64,000 bases of DNA from Hyphomicrobiales bacterium (GCA_900472605.1 UCJD01000067.1:115146-179145); one strand, 5' to 3'. Positions 26,050 through 35,377 are shown, numbered from the stretch's first letter. A program made the numbers and translations. Notes: a model not told the origin generated them from the letters alone.

Positions 26050-26898
26050 CTAGATGTCGGCGCCCATCACCTGGTCCATGATCACCTGATCCATGAGCCT
26101 GGATGGTTCCGAACAGCCGGCCGTGCCGACCACCTTGGCGGGTACGCCCGCGACTGTCGTCTTCGGTGGCACAGCCTTCAGTACGACGGAGCCGGCGGCG
26201 ATGCGCGAGCAATGGCCGATCTCGATATTGCCGAGAATCTTGGCGCCGGCGCCGATCAGCACACCGCTGGCGATCTTCGGATGGCGATCGGCACCTTCCT
26301 TGCCGGTGCCCCCGAGCGTGACGCCGTGCAGGATCGAGACGTTGTCGCCGATGACGGCGGTTTCCCCGACGACGAGGCCCGTGGCATGATCGAGGAAGAT
26401 GCCGCGGCCGATACGAGCGGCGGGGTTGATATCGGTCTGGAAGACGCTGGACGAGCGGCTCTGCAGATAAAGCGCCAGATCACGGCGACCGCGGTTAAGC
26501 AGCCAGTGCGCCAGCCGGTGGGTCTGCAGCGCGTGGAAACCCTTGAAATAAAGCAGCGCTTCCATGAAGCGCAGGCAAGCCGGGTCGCGGTCATAGACGG
26601 CCTGGATGTCGACGCGCAGAATGGCGCCCCATTCCGGCCAATCCGCCAACATCTGGTCGAAGGTCTGGCGCAGCAGGATCGCCTGCATGTCGGGATGATC
26701 GAGACGCTCGCAGATGCGGTAGATCACGCATTCCTCGAGCGAGCGATGGTTGAGCACGGTCGAATACAGAAATGCCGCCAGCACCGGATCGGCTTCGGCC
26801 GCAAGGCGCGCTTCCTCGCGCAAACTGTCCCAGATCGGGTCCATCGCCTTGAGCGAACCTTGGGTCTCAAGAGGACGAATATCTGACTTCGCGACCAT
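26050..26898 (-). CDS. cysE: serine O-acetyltransferase
   Basis: Acetylates serine with acetyl-CoA, the committing step of cysteine synthesis. The 282-residue protein has the helical SATase N-domain (DPIWDSLREEARLAAEADP) followed by a hexapeptide-repeat helix with FLDHATGLVVGETAVIG, HGVTLGGTGK and DRHPKIASGVLIGAGAKILG. ATG at 26898 follows AAGGAGACCGCG, so the 26 codons upstream are not counted. The C-terminal tail MDQVIMDQVMGADI ends in a hydrophobic residue (Ile), as needed for docking into cysteine synthase. Confidence 0.95.
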   Translation of the reverse strand: MVAKSDIRPLETQGSLKAMDPIWDSLREEARLAAEADPVLAAFLYSTVLNHRSLEECVIYRICERLDHPDMQAILLRQTFDQMLADWPEWGAILRVDIQAVYDRDPACLRFMEALLYFKGFHALQTHRLAHWLLNRGRRDLALYLQSRSSSVFQTDINPAARIGRGIFLDHATGLVVGETAVIGDNVSILHGVTLGGTGKEGADRHPKIASGVLIGAGAKILGNIEIGHCSRIAAGSVVLKAVPPKTTVAGVPAKVVGTAGCSEPSRLMDQVIMDQVMGADI

Positions 26899-27098
26899 CG
26901 CGGTCTCCTTGTCTTCCAGATAGCATTGCATCTGGGCATTGTATTCCGGCTGAATCCGTCGATCGGCACCGGGCATTTGCGCCCGAGTGTCACCCTATAT
27001 AGGGCAAAATCCGGCTGATATAAATGGGGCGGCGGAAACAGCTTTTCGCTATTTCCGGCTTTTGGTGAATGATCGCCCTTGCTCGCCCGGCCCCAATG

Positions 27099-27884
27099 TC
27101 ACCGACCGGCGAGATCGGCGTAAAAGTCCAGCACGGCCGCCTTGAACACCTTGTCGCCGACAGCAAGCATATGGTCGCGACCGGGGATATCGAGCGCGCG
27201 GGCATCAGGCATCAGCGCCGCGAGTTCCTGCGGAGAGCCGGCAATATCGTCCTTGGTTCCGACCGCCACCAGCGTCGGTGCCACGATCTTTGCCATGTCG
27301 CTTCTTTCGACCAGATCGCGCGATCCCCTGATGCAGGCGGCGAGCGCCTGGCGGTCGCTCTTCGTCTGCTCGGCGAAGGCGCGGAACATCCGTCCGCGCG
27401 CATGGGTAACGCCATCGATAGACGGCGCCAGCAGTGCATCGGCGATCGGGTCCCAATCGCCGACACCGTCCGTCATGCCGATGCCGAGGCCGCCGAGCAC
27501 CAGCGAGCGAACACGATCGGGCCGCTTGAGCGCCGCGAAGACCGAGATGCGCGCGCCCATCGAGTAGCCGATCAGGTTGGCTTCCGGAATGCCCAGATGA
27601 TCGAGCAGCGCGATGGAATCAGCCGCCATGATCCAGGGGCGATAGGCTTCGGAATCATGCGGCTTGTCGCTTGCGCCGTGGCCTCTGTTGTCCATGGCGA
27701 TCACCCGGTATCCTGCCTCGCCCAGCGTTTTCAGCCAGCCGGGATAGACCCAGTTGACGCTGGCGGTGGACGCGAAACCGTGGATGAGCAGCACCGGCGG
27801 CCCCTCAGGATTTCCCTCGTCGAAATAGGAGAGGTTCAAGCCGTCGTGGACGAAGCTGGAAAAGGCAGGCGTATTCAAGTTCAT
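27099..27884 (-). CDS. alpha/beta hydrolase
   Basis: A 261-residue alpha/beta-hydrolase fold protein of unknown substrate. Visible are the oxyanion region LLIHGFASTASVNW, DNRGHGASDKP, the nucleophile elbow GYSMGA, the acid in VGTKDD and the histidine in PGRDHMLAVGD. No signal peptide, so cytoplasmic. ATG at 27884 is preceded by AGGACTGCCCCG; the longer frame upstream starts in the intergenic region. Divergent from the zinc-finger gene. Confidence 0.88.
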   Translation of the reverse strand: MNLNTPAFSSFVHDGLNLSYFDEGNPEGPPVLLIHGFASTASVNWVYPGWLKTLGEAGYRVIAMDNRGHGASDKPHDSEAYRPWIMAADSIALLDHLGIPEANLIGYSMGARISVFAALKRPDRVRSLVLGGLGIGMTDGVGDWDPIADALLAPSIDGVTHARGRMFRAFAEQTKSDRQALAACIRGSRDLVERSDMAKIVAPTLVAVGTKDDIAGSPQELAALMPDARALDIPGRDHMLAVGDKVFKAAVLDFYADLAGR

Positions 27885-28070
27885 CGGGGCAGTCCTGTTT
27901 TGCCGGGACCATATTTTATCGCGCCGCTGACGGGAACCCCTGCGCCAATCAAAAAGCACGGTCAAAAAGCACCTCCAAAAACTATCGGGCGCCCCTCTCC
28001 TTTGGCTCGACACATTTCCGGCGACGCACTATAAGGTGCGCACGTTTTCAAAGGCATTCGGAGATCCCTC

Positions 28071-28316
28071 ATGGCCGGTCACAATATCCCTCACTTCCAG
28101 AACGACGGCGGACACCGTGTCATCGAAGTCGGCGTGAAGGAATTCATGTGCACTGGCGCCTCCGCTCCTTATGACCACCCCCACATCTTCATCGACATGG
28201 GCGACGAGAACGAGAAGGTCTGTTCCTACTGCTCGACGCTCTACCGCTTCAACGGCGCGCTGAAGGCCACCCAGACGAACCCGGCTGGTTGCGTCTTCCA
28301 CTTCCAGGTCGCTTAA
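28071..28316 (+). CDS. zf-CHCC zinc-finger protein (NDUFS6-like)
   Basis: An 81-residue protein with the zf-CHCC motif (PF10276): Cys27, His36/His38, Cys51 and Cys54 in CTGASAPYDHPHIFIDMG and CSYCSTLYRF. The same domain forms the C-terminus of the mitochondrial complex I subunit NDUFS6. In alphaproteobacteria the protein is a conserved accessory or subunit candidate of complex I; that role is inferred. The nuo operon is not in this window. Confidence 0.88.
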   Translation: MAGHNIPHFQNDGGHRVIEVGVKEFMCTGASAPYDHPHIFIDMGDENEKVCSYCSTLYRFNGALKATQTNPAGCVFHFQVA

Positions 28317-28341
28317 TTCTAAAACACAGATTGGATCGACC

Positions 28342-29493
28342 ATGTCGGTCGAACATGCCGCTATCATCGGAGCGGGCGTCGCTGGCCTGACGGCGGCGCT
28401 GGCACTCGCCAGGCATGGCATTCGTTCCGAGATCTTCGAGCAGGCGCCTGAACTGACCGAGGTGGGCGCCGGGTTGCAGATATCACCCAATGCGTCGCGC
28501 ATCCTCGACAAGCTCGGCGTTCTCGACCTTTTGACGCCGATCTGGCTCGAGCCGAACAGCATTCGCCTGATCTCCGGCACGTCGCTGCATGAACTGGCGG
28601 CCGTGCCATCCGGCCCCGCCGCGCGCGCGCGCTGGGAGGCGCCCTACGGGGTGCTGCATCGCACGAGCCTGCAAGGCGCGCTGCTTGCCGCCGTCCACGA
28701 CAATCCGCTCTGCACGCTGCATCTCGGCTCGCGCATCGAAAGCGGCGACATGGGCGCCATCACCCGCGCGGGCGGCGTGATCATCGGCGCCGACGGCGTC
28801 TGGTCGAAGACGCGCGACCTTATCGCCGACAGCCCCTCCTCGCGCTTCTCCGGCAACATCGCCTATCGATTCACCGTCTCGGCTGACGATGCGCGGGGCG
28901 TGCTCAACCGCGAGAGCGTCTCGGCCTTTCTCGGGCCATCGGCACATCTGGTGGCCTATCCGCTGCGAGAGACCGACAGCTTCAACATGGTGGCGATCAC
29001 CACCGGCCATGCCGGCGCGCGCGAATGGCTGACGCAGCCGACGCAGGCGCAGCGGCAGCAATTGCTCGCACGTTTCTCGCGCTGGAACCCTGCGCTACTG
29101 TCGCTCTTCGAAAAATCCGGCGAGATGACCTTCTGGCCGCTTTACGAGGCGACGCGCGGCAAGTGGCACAACAGCCGCGATACGGTGCTGATCGGCGATG
29201 CGGCGCACGCTATGATGCCGTTTGCCGCGCAAGGAGCCGCTATGGCGATCGAAGATGCCTACGAACTGGCGTCGTTCCTGGCCAAACGGCCTGCCGCCGA
29301 GGCACTGCCGCTGTTCGAGGCGCATCGTGTGCCTCGCGTGAACCGGCTGCGGCAGCGCGGCGCGTTCAACCAGTTCGTCTATCACGCCCGCGGTCCATTC
29401 CGGATCGGGCGTGACATCGTGCTGTCGCTGAAGCCGCCGCAGAGTCTCGCGGCGGACCTCGACTGGATCTACGCTTATCGCGCGATCGATTGA
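28342..29493 (+). CDS. FAD-dependent aromatic-type monooxygenase
   Basis: A 383-residue class A flavoprotein monooxygenase, similar to salicylate and 6-hydroxynicotinate hydroxylases. It has the dinucleotide motif IIGAGVAGLTAALALARHG, the IIGADGVWSKTRD stretch, and DTVLIGDAAHAMMPFAAQGA (FAD ribityl contact) near residue 290. The substrate cannot be read from the sequence. It lies 25 bp after the zinc-finger gene on the same strand and converges on metC; its stop codon lies in a 16-bp tandem duplication. Confidence 0.85.
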   Translation: MSVEHAAIIGAGVAGLTAALALARHGIRSEIFEQAPELTEVGAGLQISPNASRILDKLGVLDLLTPIWLEPNSIRLISGTSLHELAAVPSGPAARARWEAPYGVLHRTSLQGALLAAVHDNPLCTLHLGSRIESGDMGAITRAGGVIIGADGVWSKTRDLIADSPSSRFSGNIAYRFTVSADDARGVLNRESVSAFLGPSAHLVAYPLRETDSFNMVAITTGHAGAREWLTQPTQAQRQQLLARFSRWNPALLSLFEKSGEMTFWPLYEATRGKWHNSRDTVLIGDAAHAMMPFAAQGAAMAIEDAYELASFLAKRPAAEALPLFEAHRVPRVNRLRQRGAFNQFVYHARGPFRIGRDIVLSLKPPQSLAADLDWIYAYRAID

Positions 29494-29522
29494 TCAGACC
29501 GTCTTGTGATCAGACCGTCTTG
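29491..29522. repeat. 16-bp perfect tandem duplication at converging gene ends
   Basis: TGATCAGACCGTCTTG occurs twice, head to tail (29491-29506 and 29507-29522). The first copy carries the monooxygenase stop; the second carries the metC stop and last codons. On the minus strand both copies read KTV-stop, so the metC end is duplicated without changing its product. Confidence 0.9.
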
Positions 29523-30700
29523 GCGGCGGCGAAGCCGCGCTCGATATCGACCTTGATATCGGCGACGTCCTCCAGGCCGATCTGAAGACGGATCACCGGC
29601 CCTTCGGTCGGCGCCTTGGTGACGCGGCGGTCGTTCAGATTGACGTGGACCGCCAGGCTTTCGAAGCCACCCCAGGACCAGCCGAGACCGAAGATCCTCA
29701 GCGCATCGAGGAAGGCATGCGCCTTCGGCTTGAAGGCGGCCGGGCCATCGGCCTTCAGCACGAAGGAGAAGATGCCGCTGGCACCCTTGAAGTCGCGCTT
29801 CCAGAGATCGTGGCCCGGGAAGCTCGGCAGCGCCGGATGCAGGACCGCGGCAACCTCCTCGCGGCCTTCCAGCCATTTTGCGATCGTGAGCGCGCTCTCG
29901 TAGTGGCGCTCTAGGCGCACGCCCATGGTGCGCAGGCCGCGCAGGATCTGGTAGGCATCGTCGGGCGCGCCGCAGATGCCGAGCGTGATGTTTGCCTCGT
30001 GCAGCTGCGCCCAGTGCTTGGCATTGGCCGAAACCGTGCCCATCAGAATATCGGAGTGGCCGGACGGATATTTCGTCGCCGCGTGGATCGAGATATCGAC
30101 GCCGTAATCGAGCGGGCGGAAATAGACGGGTGTCGCCCAGGTGTTGTCCATCGTCACCACGGCGCCATGCTTGTGAGCAATCGCTGATATCGCAGGAATA
30201 TCCTGCATCTCGAAGGTGTTGGAGCCCGGCGCTTCGGTATGCACCAGCTTGGTGTTCGGCCTGATCAGCGTCTCGATACCCACACCGATCGCCGGATCGT
30301 AATATTCGACGGAAACGCCGAGCCGCTTCAGCATGGTGTCGCAGAAATGGCGGGTCGGGCCATAGACCGAGTCGACCACCAGCGCATGGTCGCCCGACGA
30401 CAGGAAGGCCAGGAACGGCACGGTGACGGCTGCGAGACCCGAGGGAACGAGGATCGTTCCGGCCGATCCCTCGAGCGCGTCGATCGCCTCGCAAAGAGCG
30501 TCGGTGGTGGGCGTCCCGCGTGTTCCGTAGGTGTATTTCTGCGCCCGCTGATCCATCGCCTTGGCATTCGGAAAAAGCACGGTCGAAGCGTGCACGACGG
30601 GCGGATTGACGAAGCCATGATAGTCGGAAGGATCATTGCCGATGTGCGAAAGGCGGGTATTGATGCCGGCGTTTTGAAGCAGGCCGTCTCTGTCTGTCAT
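29510..30700 (-). CDS. metC: cystathionine beta-lyase (PLP, Cys/Met metabolism family)
   Basis: Splits cystathionine to homocysteine, pyruvate and ammonia in methionine synthesis. The 396 residues contain VPSGLAAVTVPFLAFLSSGD, HTEAPGSNTFEMQDIPA, and the PLP lysine Lys210 in HAATKYPSGHSDILMG. The tyrosine/arginine pair YTYGTRGTPT also fits. ATG at 30700 has only a weak AAAGG. It is divergent from the aap operon, as in related Rhizobiaceae. Closely related family members act on other thioethers, so the exact substrate is inferred. Confidence 0.9.
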   Translation of the reverse strand: MTDRDGLLQNAGINTRLSHIGNDPSDYHGFVNPPVVHASTVLFPNAKAMDQRAQKYTYGTRGTPTTDALCEAIDALEGSAGTILVPSGLAAVTVPFLAFLSSGDHALVVDSVYGPTRHFCDTMLKRLGVSVEYYDPAIGVGIETLIRPNTKLVHTEAPGSNTFEMQDIPAISAIAHKHGAVVTMDNTWATPVYFRPLDYGVDISIHAATKYPSGHSDILMGTVSANAKHWAQLHEANITLGICGAPDDAYQILRGLRTMGVRLERHYESALTIAKWLEGREEVAAVLHPALPSFPGHDLWKRDFKGASGIFSFVLKADGPAAFKPKAHAFLDALRIFGLGWSWGGFESLAVHVNLNDRRVTKAPTEGPVIRLQIGLEDVADIKVDIERGFAAAKTV

Positions 30701-31079
30701 GTCTAATTAAGCCTTTGGAATGAACGCGCTTTGCCGAAGTCTTGGACCTCTCCCGAGGCCGGGTCAACCCCGCTCACGTAACGTAAAGCCACCCAAGAGA
30801 ACCGACCGGTACGGTAATTATCCAGATATATCAGTAAGTTTGCGCGATTTTTTTCGCCAAACACTGCCTTTTGGGTAATCAATTGCTCATTTTGTGAGCC
30901 GCGCTTAGCAAATTGCCGAAATATCACGCAATCTTGCAGCGCGAGACTTGACCGTCGTGACATTTCCGACTGAGATAGACCCACTCGCGCCGGGAGGGTG
31001 TCGGGTCGCTTGGGGGGTCTGCATGCTTCTGCCGACGCTCCCACAATAAACAAAAGATAACGGAAAAAGGTTGGGAAAA
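30701..31079. other. divergent intergenic region metC / aapJ
   Basis: 379 bp without a gene. It must hold the metC promoter (leftward) and the aap promoter (rightward). The AT-rich middle (30830-30910) contains TTTTTTT and CAATTG elements. No sigma-54 (GG-N10-GC) site was found by eye. Confidence 0.6.
30947..30976 (+). promoter_or_regulatory. candidate promoter of aapJQMP
   Basis: CTTGAC (30947-30952) with an 18-bp spacer to TGAGAT (30971-30976) fits the rhizobial sigma-70 -35 box exactly and the -10 loosely. It would give a leader of about 95 nt before aapJ. Confidence 0.4.
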
Positions 31080-32105
31080 ATGAAGATTAAGCTTCTGTCG
31101 GTCGCCATTGGCGCAGCAGTCTTCGCACTTGGCGCTTCGGCAGCTTCGGCGACGACGCTTGGAGACGTAAAAGCAAAAGGGTTCGTTCAGTGCGGCGTCA
31201 ACACCGGTCTGACCGGTTTCGCGGCACCTGACGCTTCCGGCAACTGGGCCGGTTTCGACGTCGATTTCTGCAAGGCAGTTGCATCCGCCGTGTTCGGCGA
31301 TCCGACCAAGGTCAAGTACACGCCGACGAACGCCAAGGAGCGCTTCACCGCGCTGCAGTCCGGCGAAATCGACGTCCTGTCGCGTAACACGACGTGGACC
31401 ATCAACCGCGACACCGCGCTCGGCTTCAACTTCCGCCCGGTCACCTATTACGACGGCCAGGGCTTCATGGTTCGCAAGAGCCTGAACGTGAAGTCGGCTC
31501 TTGAGCTTTCGGGCGCCGCCATCTGCGTACAGTCCGGCACCACGACCGAGCTCAACCTCGCCGACTACTTCAAGGCCAACAACCTTCAGTACAATCCGGT
31601 GGTTTTCGAAAAGCTCGAAGAAGTCAACGCAGCCTATGATTCGGGCCGTTGCGACGTCTACACCACCGACCAGTCCGGCCTCTACTCGCTGCGTCTGACG
31701 CTGAAGAACCCCGACGAGCACATGATCCTTCCCGAGATCATCTCCAAGGAGCCGCTCGGCCCGGCCGTTCGCCAGGGCGACGACCAGTGGTTCGACATCG
31801 TTTCCTGGACGGCTTACGCGCTGGTCAATGCTGAAGAATTCGGCATCACCCAGGCCAATGTCGACGAGATGAAGAGCTCGCCGAACCCTGATATCAAGCG
31901 CTTCCTCGGCTCCGAGGCGGACACCAAGATCGGTACCGATCTCGGCCTCACCAACGACTGGGCTGCGAACGTCATCAAGGGCGTCGGCAACTACGGCGAA
32001 ATCTTCGAGCGCAACATCGGCCAGGGCAGCCCGCTGAAGATCGCTCGCGGCCTGAACGCGCTGTGGAACAAGGGCGGCATCCAGTACGCACCGCCGGTTC
32101 GCTAA
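31080..32105 (+). CDS. aapJ: general L-amino acid ABC transporter, periplasmic binding protein
   Basis: Solute-binding subunit of the broad-range amino acid uptake system studied in Rhizobium leguminosarum. The 341-residue protein has a signal peptide (MKIKLLSVAIGAAVFALGAS, cleavage after ASAASA), then TLGDVKAKGFVQCGVNTGL and the SBP_bac_3 fold (GFDVDFCKAVASAVFGDP, VLSRNTTWTINRDT). ATG at 31080 is taken in preference to an upstream GTG because AAAAAGGTTGGG precedes it. It is the first gene of the operon and is separated from aapQ by two hairpins. Confidence 0.95.
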   Translation: MKIKLLSVAIGAAVFALGASAASATTLGDVKAKGFVQCGVNTGLTGFAAPDASGNWAGFDVDFCKAVASAVFGDPTKVKYTPTNAKERFTALQSGEIDVLSRNTTWTINRDTALGFNFRPVTYYDGQGFMVRKSLNVKSALELSGAAICVQSGTTTELNLADYFKANNLQYNPVVFEKLEEVNAAYDSGRCDVYTTDQSGLYSLRLTLKNPDEHMILPEIISKEPLGPAVRQGDDQWFDIVSWTAYALVNAEEFGITQANVDEMKSSPNPDIKRFLGSEADTKIGTDLGLTNDWAANVIKGVGNYGEIFERNIGQGSPLKIARGLNALWNKGGIQYAPPVR

Positions 32106-32121
32106 TCCCAGCATAAAGCCC

Positions 32122-32178
32122 GGAAAGGCGGTTTTGCCGCCTTTCCCTCTTCCAAATAAAAAAAGCCCCAAAAGGGGC
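32122..32178 (+). promoter_or_regulatory. two intercistronic hairpins aapJ-aapQ
   Basis: The first stem is GGAAAGGCGG/CCGCCTTTCC (32122-32131 with 32137-32146), the second GCCCC/GGGGC (32165-32169 with 32174-32178). Neither is followed by a U-tract on the plus strand. Such stems commonly protect binding-protein mRNA from 3' decay and let permease genes be expressed at a lower level; that function is inferred. Confidence 0.6.
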
Positions 32179-32198
32179 ACACAGGGGAAAAGCTTGGC

Positions 32199-33401
32199 AT
32201 GGCGCAAGACGCGGCTAACACCACACCCATATCCGAAAACGGCTGGAACTACCGGTCCGTACTCAACGACCCGAAATATCGCAGCATCTTCTTCCAAGTC
32301 CTGACCGTCGTCGCACTCGTCGGTCTCGTCTGGTGGATAGCGCACAACACCGCGGCCAATCTGGCCCGCAGCAACACGGCCTCGGGCTTCGGCTTCCTGC
32401 GCGGCCGCGCCGGCTTCGAAGTCGGCCAGTCGCTGATCCCCTATTCCAGCGACTCGACCTATGGACGCGCGCTTGTCGTCGGCATCCTGAACACGCTGCT
32501 CGTGGCAGTGACCGGCATCATCACGGCGACCATCATCGGCTTCATCGTCGGCATCGGGCGCCTGTCGCACAACTGGCTGATCGCCAAGCTGTGCCAGATC
32601 TATGTCGAGGTGTTCCGCAACATCCCGCCGCTGCTCGTTATCTTCTTCTGGTATTCCGGCGTTCTCGCCGTTCTGCCGCAGCCGCGTGAATCGCTGCATC
32701 TGCCGTTCAGCATGTTCCTGAACAATCGCGGCCTCGCCTTCCCGCGCCCGATCTTCGAAAGCGGCATGCTTGCGGTGCTGGCGGCCTTCGTGATCGCCAT
32801 CATCGCCGTCATCATCATGGCGCGCTGGGCGCACAAGCGACAGGCGGCGACCGGCAAGCCGTTCCACACCATCTGGGTGTCGATTGGCCTGATCGTCGGA
32901 CTGCCCCTCGTGGCCTTCCTCGCATCGGGACTGCCGATGTCCTTCGACATTCCCGTTGCCGGCAAGTTCAACCTTACCGGCGGCTCGGTCATCGGACCGG
33001 AGTTCATGTCGCTGTTCCTGGCGCTGTCCTTCTACACCGCCTCCTTCATCGCCGAAATCGTGCGCGGCGGTATCCGGGGCGTGCCCAAGGGCCAGTCGGA
33101 AGCAGCCGGCGCGCTCGGTCTGCATCCCTCCAGCGTCACGCGCCTCGTCGTCGTGCCGCAGGCCATGCGCATCATCATCCCGCCGCTGACGAGCCAGTAT
33201 CTCAACCTGACCAAGAACTCGTCGCTGGCGATCGCCATCGGCTTCTCGGACCTCGTTGCGGTCGGCGGCACCATCATGAACCAGAGCGGCCAGGCGATCG
33301 AGATCGTCTGTATCTGGGGTATCATCTACCTCGGGCTGAGCATTCTCACCTCGCTGTTCATGAACTGGTTCAATGCCAAGATGGCTCTGGTGGAGAGATA
33401 A
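32199..33401 (+). CDS. aapQ: general L-amino acid ABC transporter permease AapQ
   Basis: Membrane subunit of the Aap transporter, 400 residues, about eight spans. The N-terminal SENGWNYRSVLNDPKYRSI precedes the first span; the EAA loop that contacts the ATPase is EAAGALGLHPSSVTRLVVVPQA. The HisM/GlnP-type motif EVFRNIPPLLVIFFWY is near residue 140. The 93-bp gap to aapJ has the two hairpins; aapM starts 4 bp after its stop. GGGGAAAAGC upstream is the ribosome binding site. Confidence 0.95.
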   Translation: MAQDAANTTPISENGWNYRSVLNDPKYRSIFFQVLTVVALVGLVWWIAHNTAANLARSNTASGFGFLRGRAGFEVGQSLIPYSSDSTYGRALVVGILNTLLVAVTGIITATIIGFIVGIGRLSHNWLIAKLCQIYVEVFRNIPPLLVIFFWYSGVLAVLPQPRESLHLPFSMFLNNRGLAFPRPIFESGMLAVLAAFVIAIIAVIIMARWAHKRQAATGKPFHTIWVSIGLIVGLPLVAFLASGLPMSFDIPVAGKFNLTGGSVIGPEFMSLFLALSFYTASFIAEIVRGGIRGVPKGQSEAAGALGLHPSSVTRLVVVPQAMRIIIPPLTSQYLNLTKNSSLAIAIGFSDLVAVGGTIMNQSGQAIEIVCIWGIIYLGLSILTSLFMNWFNAKMALVER

Positions 33402-33405
33402 GACG

Positions 33406-34560
33406 ATGTCCGTATCCAAGAACTCCTTCGTCCGAACCACCATGCTGTCGCCCGAACCCGCTCCGGCGGGCGAAAAGGGCGTCGGCGCCTGGATCCGCAA
33501 GAACCTGCTGGCGACGCCGAAAGACGTCGTTTTGACGGTGCTTGCGCTGGCGCTGATCCTCTGGGCCGTACCGCACATCGTCAACTGGCTGTTCATCGAG
33601 GCCGTCTGGACCGGTCCCGACCGCACCTTCTGCGCAACGACCGTGCAGGGCGGCGTCCAGCCCGAGGGCTGGAGCGGTGCCTGCTGGGCCTTCGTGCAGG
33701 CCAAGTATGATCAATTCATCTTCGGCCGCTATCCGATCAGCGACCGCTGGCGCCCGACCATCGTCGGCATCCTTTTCGTTGCACTCCTGGTGCCGATGCT
33801 GATCCCGTCGGCACCGCGCAAGGGCCTGAACGCGATCCTGCTGTTCCTCGTCCTGCCCGTCGTTTCCTTCTGGCTGCTTTACGGCGGCTTCGGTCTGGAG
33901 ATCGTCGAAACGTCGCTCTGGGGCGGCCTGATGGTGACGCTGATCCTCTCCTTCGTCAGCATCGCGGTCTCCTTCCCTTGCGGCATCCTGCTCGCGCTCG
34001 GTCGGCGATCGAAGATGCCTGTCATCCGCATGGTTTGCGTGGCCTTCATCGAAATCGTCCGCGGCGTGCCGCTGATCACCGTCCTGTTCATGGCAAGCGT
34101 CATGCTGCCGCTGTTCCTGCCGACCGGCTGGACCATCGACAAGCTGCTGCGCGCGCTGATCGGGGTGTCGATCTTCACCTCGGCCTATATGGCCGAAGTC
34201 ATCCGCGGCGGCCTGCAGGCCATTCCGAAAGGCCAGTTCGAAGGCGCGGATTCGCTCGGCCTCGGCTACTGGCAGAAGACCCGGCTCGTCATCATGCCGC
34301 AGGCGATCAAGCTGGTTATCCCCAGCATCGTCAACACCTTCATCGGCACGTTCAAGGATACGTCGCTGGTATCGATCATCGGCATGTTCGACCTGCTGAA
34401 CATCGTGCGCCTGAACTTCTCGGACGCCAACTGGGCAAGTGCGGTGACGCCCTTGACCGGCCTGATCTTCGCGGGCTTCGTTTTCTGGCTTTTCTGCTTC
34501 GGCATGTCACGCTATTCAAACTTCATGGAACGCCACCTCGACACTGGCCACAAACGATAA
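33406..34560 (+). CDS. aapM: general L-amino acid ABC transporter permease AapM
   Basis: Second permease subunit, 384 residues, paired with AapQ as a heterodimer. It has the conserved EIVRGVPLITVLFMASVMLP motif, the EAA loop EGADSLGLGYWQKTRLVIMPQA, and a large periplasmic segment (WTGPDRTFCATTVQGG) between the first spans, typical of the PAAT general amino acid group. ATG at 33406 follows GGAGAGATAAGACG; an earlier in-frame ATG at 33373 lies inside aapQ and lacks a ribosome binding site. Confidence 0.95.
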   Translation: MSVSKNSFVRTTMLSPEPAPAGEKGVGAWIRKNLLATPKDVVLTVLALALILWAVPHIVNWLFIEAVWTGPDRTFCATTVQGGVQPEGWSGACWAFVQAKYDQFIFGRYPISDRWRPTIVGILFVALLVPMLIPSAPRKGLNAILLFLVLPVVSFWLLYGGFGLEIVETSLWGGLMVTLILSFVSIAVSFPCGILLALGRRSKMPVIRMVCVAFIEIVRGVPLITVLFMASVMLPLFLPTGWTIDKLLRALIGVSIFTSAYMAEVIRGGLQAIPKGQFEGADSLGLGYWQKTRLVIMPQAIKLVIPSIVNTFIGTFKDTSLVSIIGMFDLLNIVRLNFSDANWASAVTPLTGLIFAGFVFWLFCFGMSRYSNFMERHLDTGHKR

Positions 34561-34577
34561 GAGCAAGGGGAAAAATC

Positions 34578-35351
34578 ATGGCTGAAGCCCAACCCAAGAA
34601 GATGACCGTGTCGGCAACCGATGTTGCCATCGAAATCATCGGCATGAACAAGTGGTACGGTGATTTCCACGTGCTGCGCGACATCAACCTGAAGGTCATG
34701 CGCGGCGAACGCATCGTCATCGCCGGCCCTTCCGGCTCCGGCAAGTCGACGATGATCCGCTGCATCAACCGCCTGGAAGAGCACCAGAAGGGCCAGATCA
34801 TCGTCGATGGCACCGAGCTCACCAACGACCTGAAGAAGATCGACGAGGTGCGCCGCGAAGTCGGGATGGTGTTCCAGCACTTCAACCTCTTCCCGCATCT
34901 GACGATTCTCGAAAACTGCACGCTGGCGCCGATCTGGGTGCGCAAGATGCCGAAGAAGCAGGCCGAAGAGATCGCCATGCACTTCCTCAAGCGCGTCAAA
35001 ATCCCCGAGCAGGCCAACAAGTATCCGGGCCAGCTTTCCGGCGGCCAGCAGCAGCGCGTGGCGATCGCCCGCTCGCTGTGCATGAACCCGAAGATCATGC
35101 TGTTCGACGAGCCGACCTCGGCGCTCGATCCTGAAATGATCAAGGAAGTGCTGGACACCATGGTCGGTCTTGCCGAAGAAGGCATGACGATGCTGTGCGT
35201 CACCCACGAAATGGGCTTCGCCCGCCAGGTCGCCAACCGCGTCATCTTCATGGACCAGGGCCAGATCGTCGAACAGAACTCGCCCGCCGAGTTCTTCGAC
35301 AATCCGCAGCACGAGCGCACCAAGCTGTTCCTCAGCCAGATCCTGCACTAG
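34578..35351 (+). CDS. aapP: general L-amino acid ABC transporter ATP-binding protein AapP
   Basis: ATPase of the Aap transporter, 257 residues: Walker A GPSGSGKSTMIR, Q-loop VFQHFNLFPHL, signature LSGGQQQRVAIARSL, Walker B IMLFDEPTSALDPE and the H-loop CVTHEMGFARQ. ATG at 34578 has AAGGGG upstream; the longer open frame upstream overlaps aapM and is ignored. It is the last gene of the operon, followed by a hairpin terminator. Confidence 0.96.
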   Translation: MAEAQPKKMTVSATDVAIEIIGMNKWYGDFHVLRDINLKVMRGERIVIAGPSGSGKSTMIRCINRLEEHQKGQIIVDGTELTNDLKKIDEVRREVGMVFQHFNLFPHLTILENCTLAPIWVRKMPKKQAEEIAMHFLKRVKIPEQANKYPGQLSGGQQQRVAIARSLCMNPKIMLFDEPTSALDPEMIKEVLDTMVGLAEEGMTMLCVTHEMGFARQVANRVIFMDQGQIVEQNSPAEFFDNPQHERTKLFLSQILH

Positions 35352-35377
35352 CGTTTGCGACAGCAACGCTCAATGAA

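Noticed and set aside
30924..33704. 926-codon minus-strand ORF opposite aapJ-aapM
   Set aside because: It crosses three genes of an established operon; Asp/Arg/His-rich nonsense.
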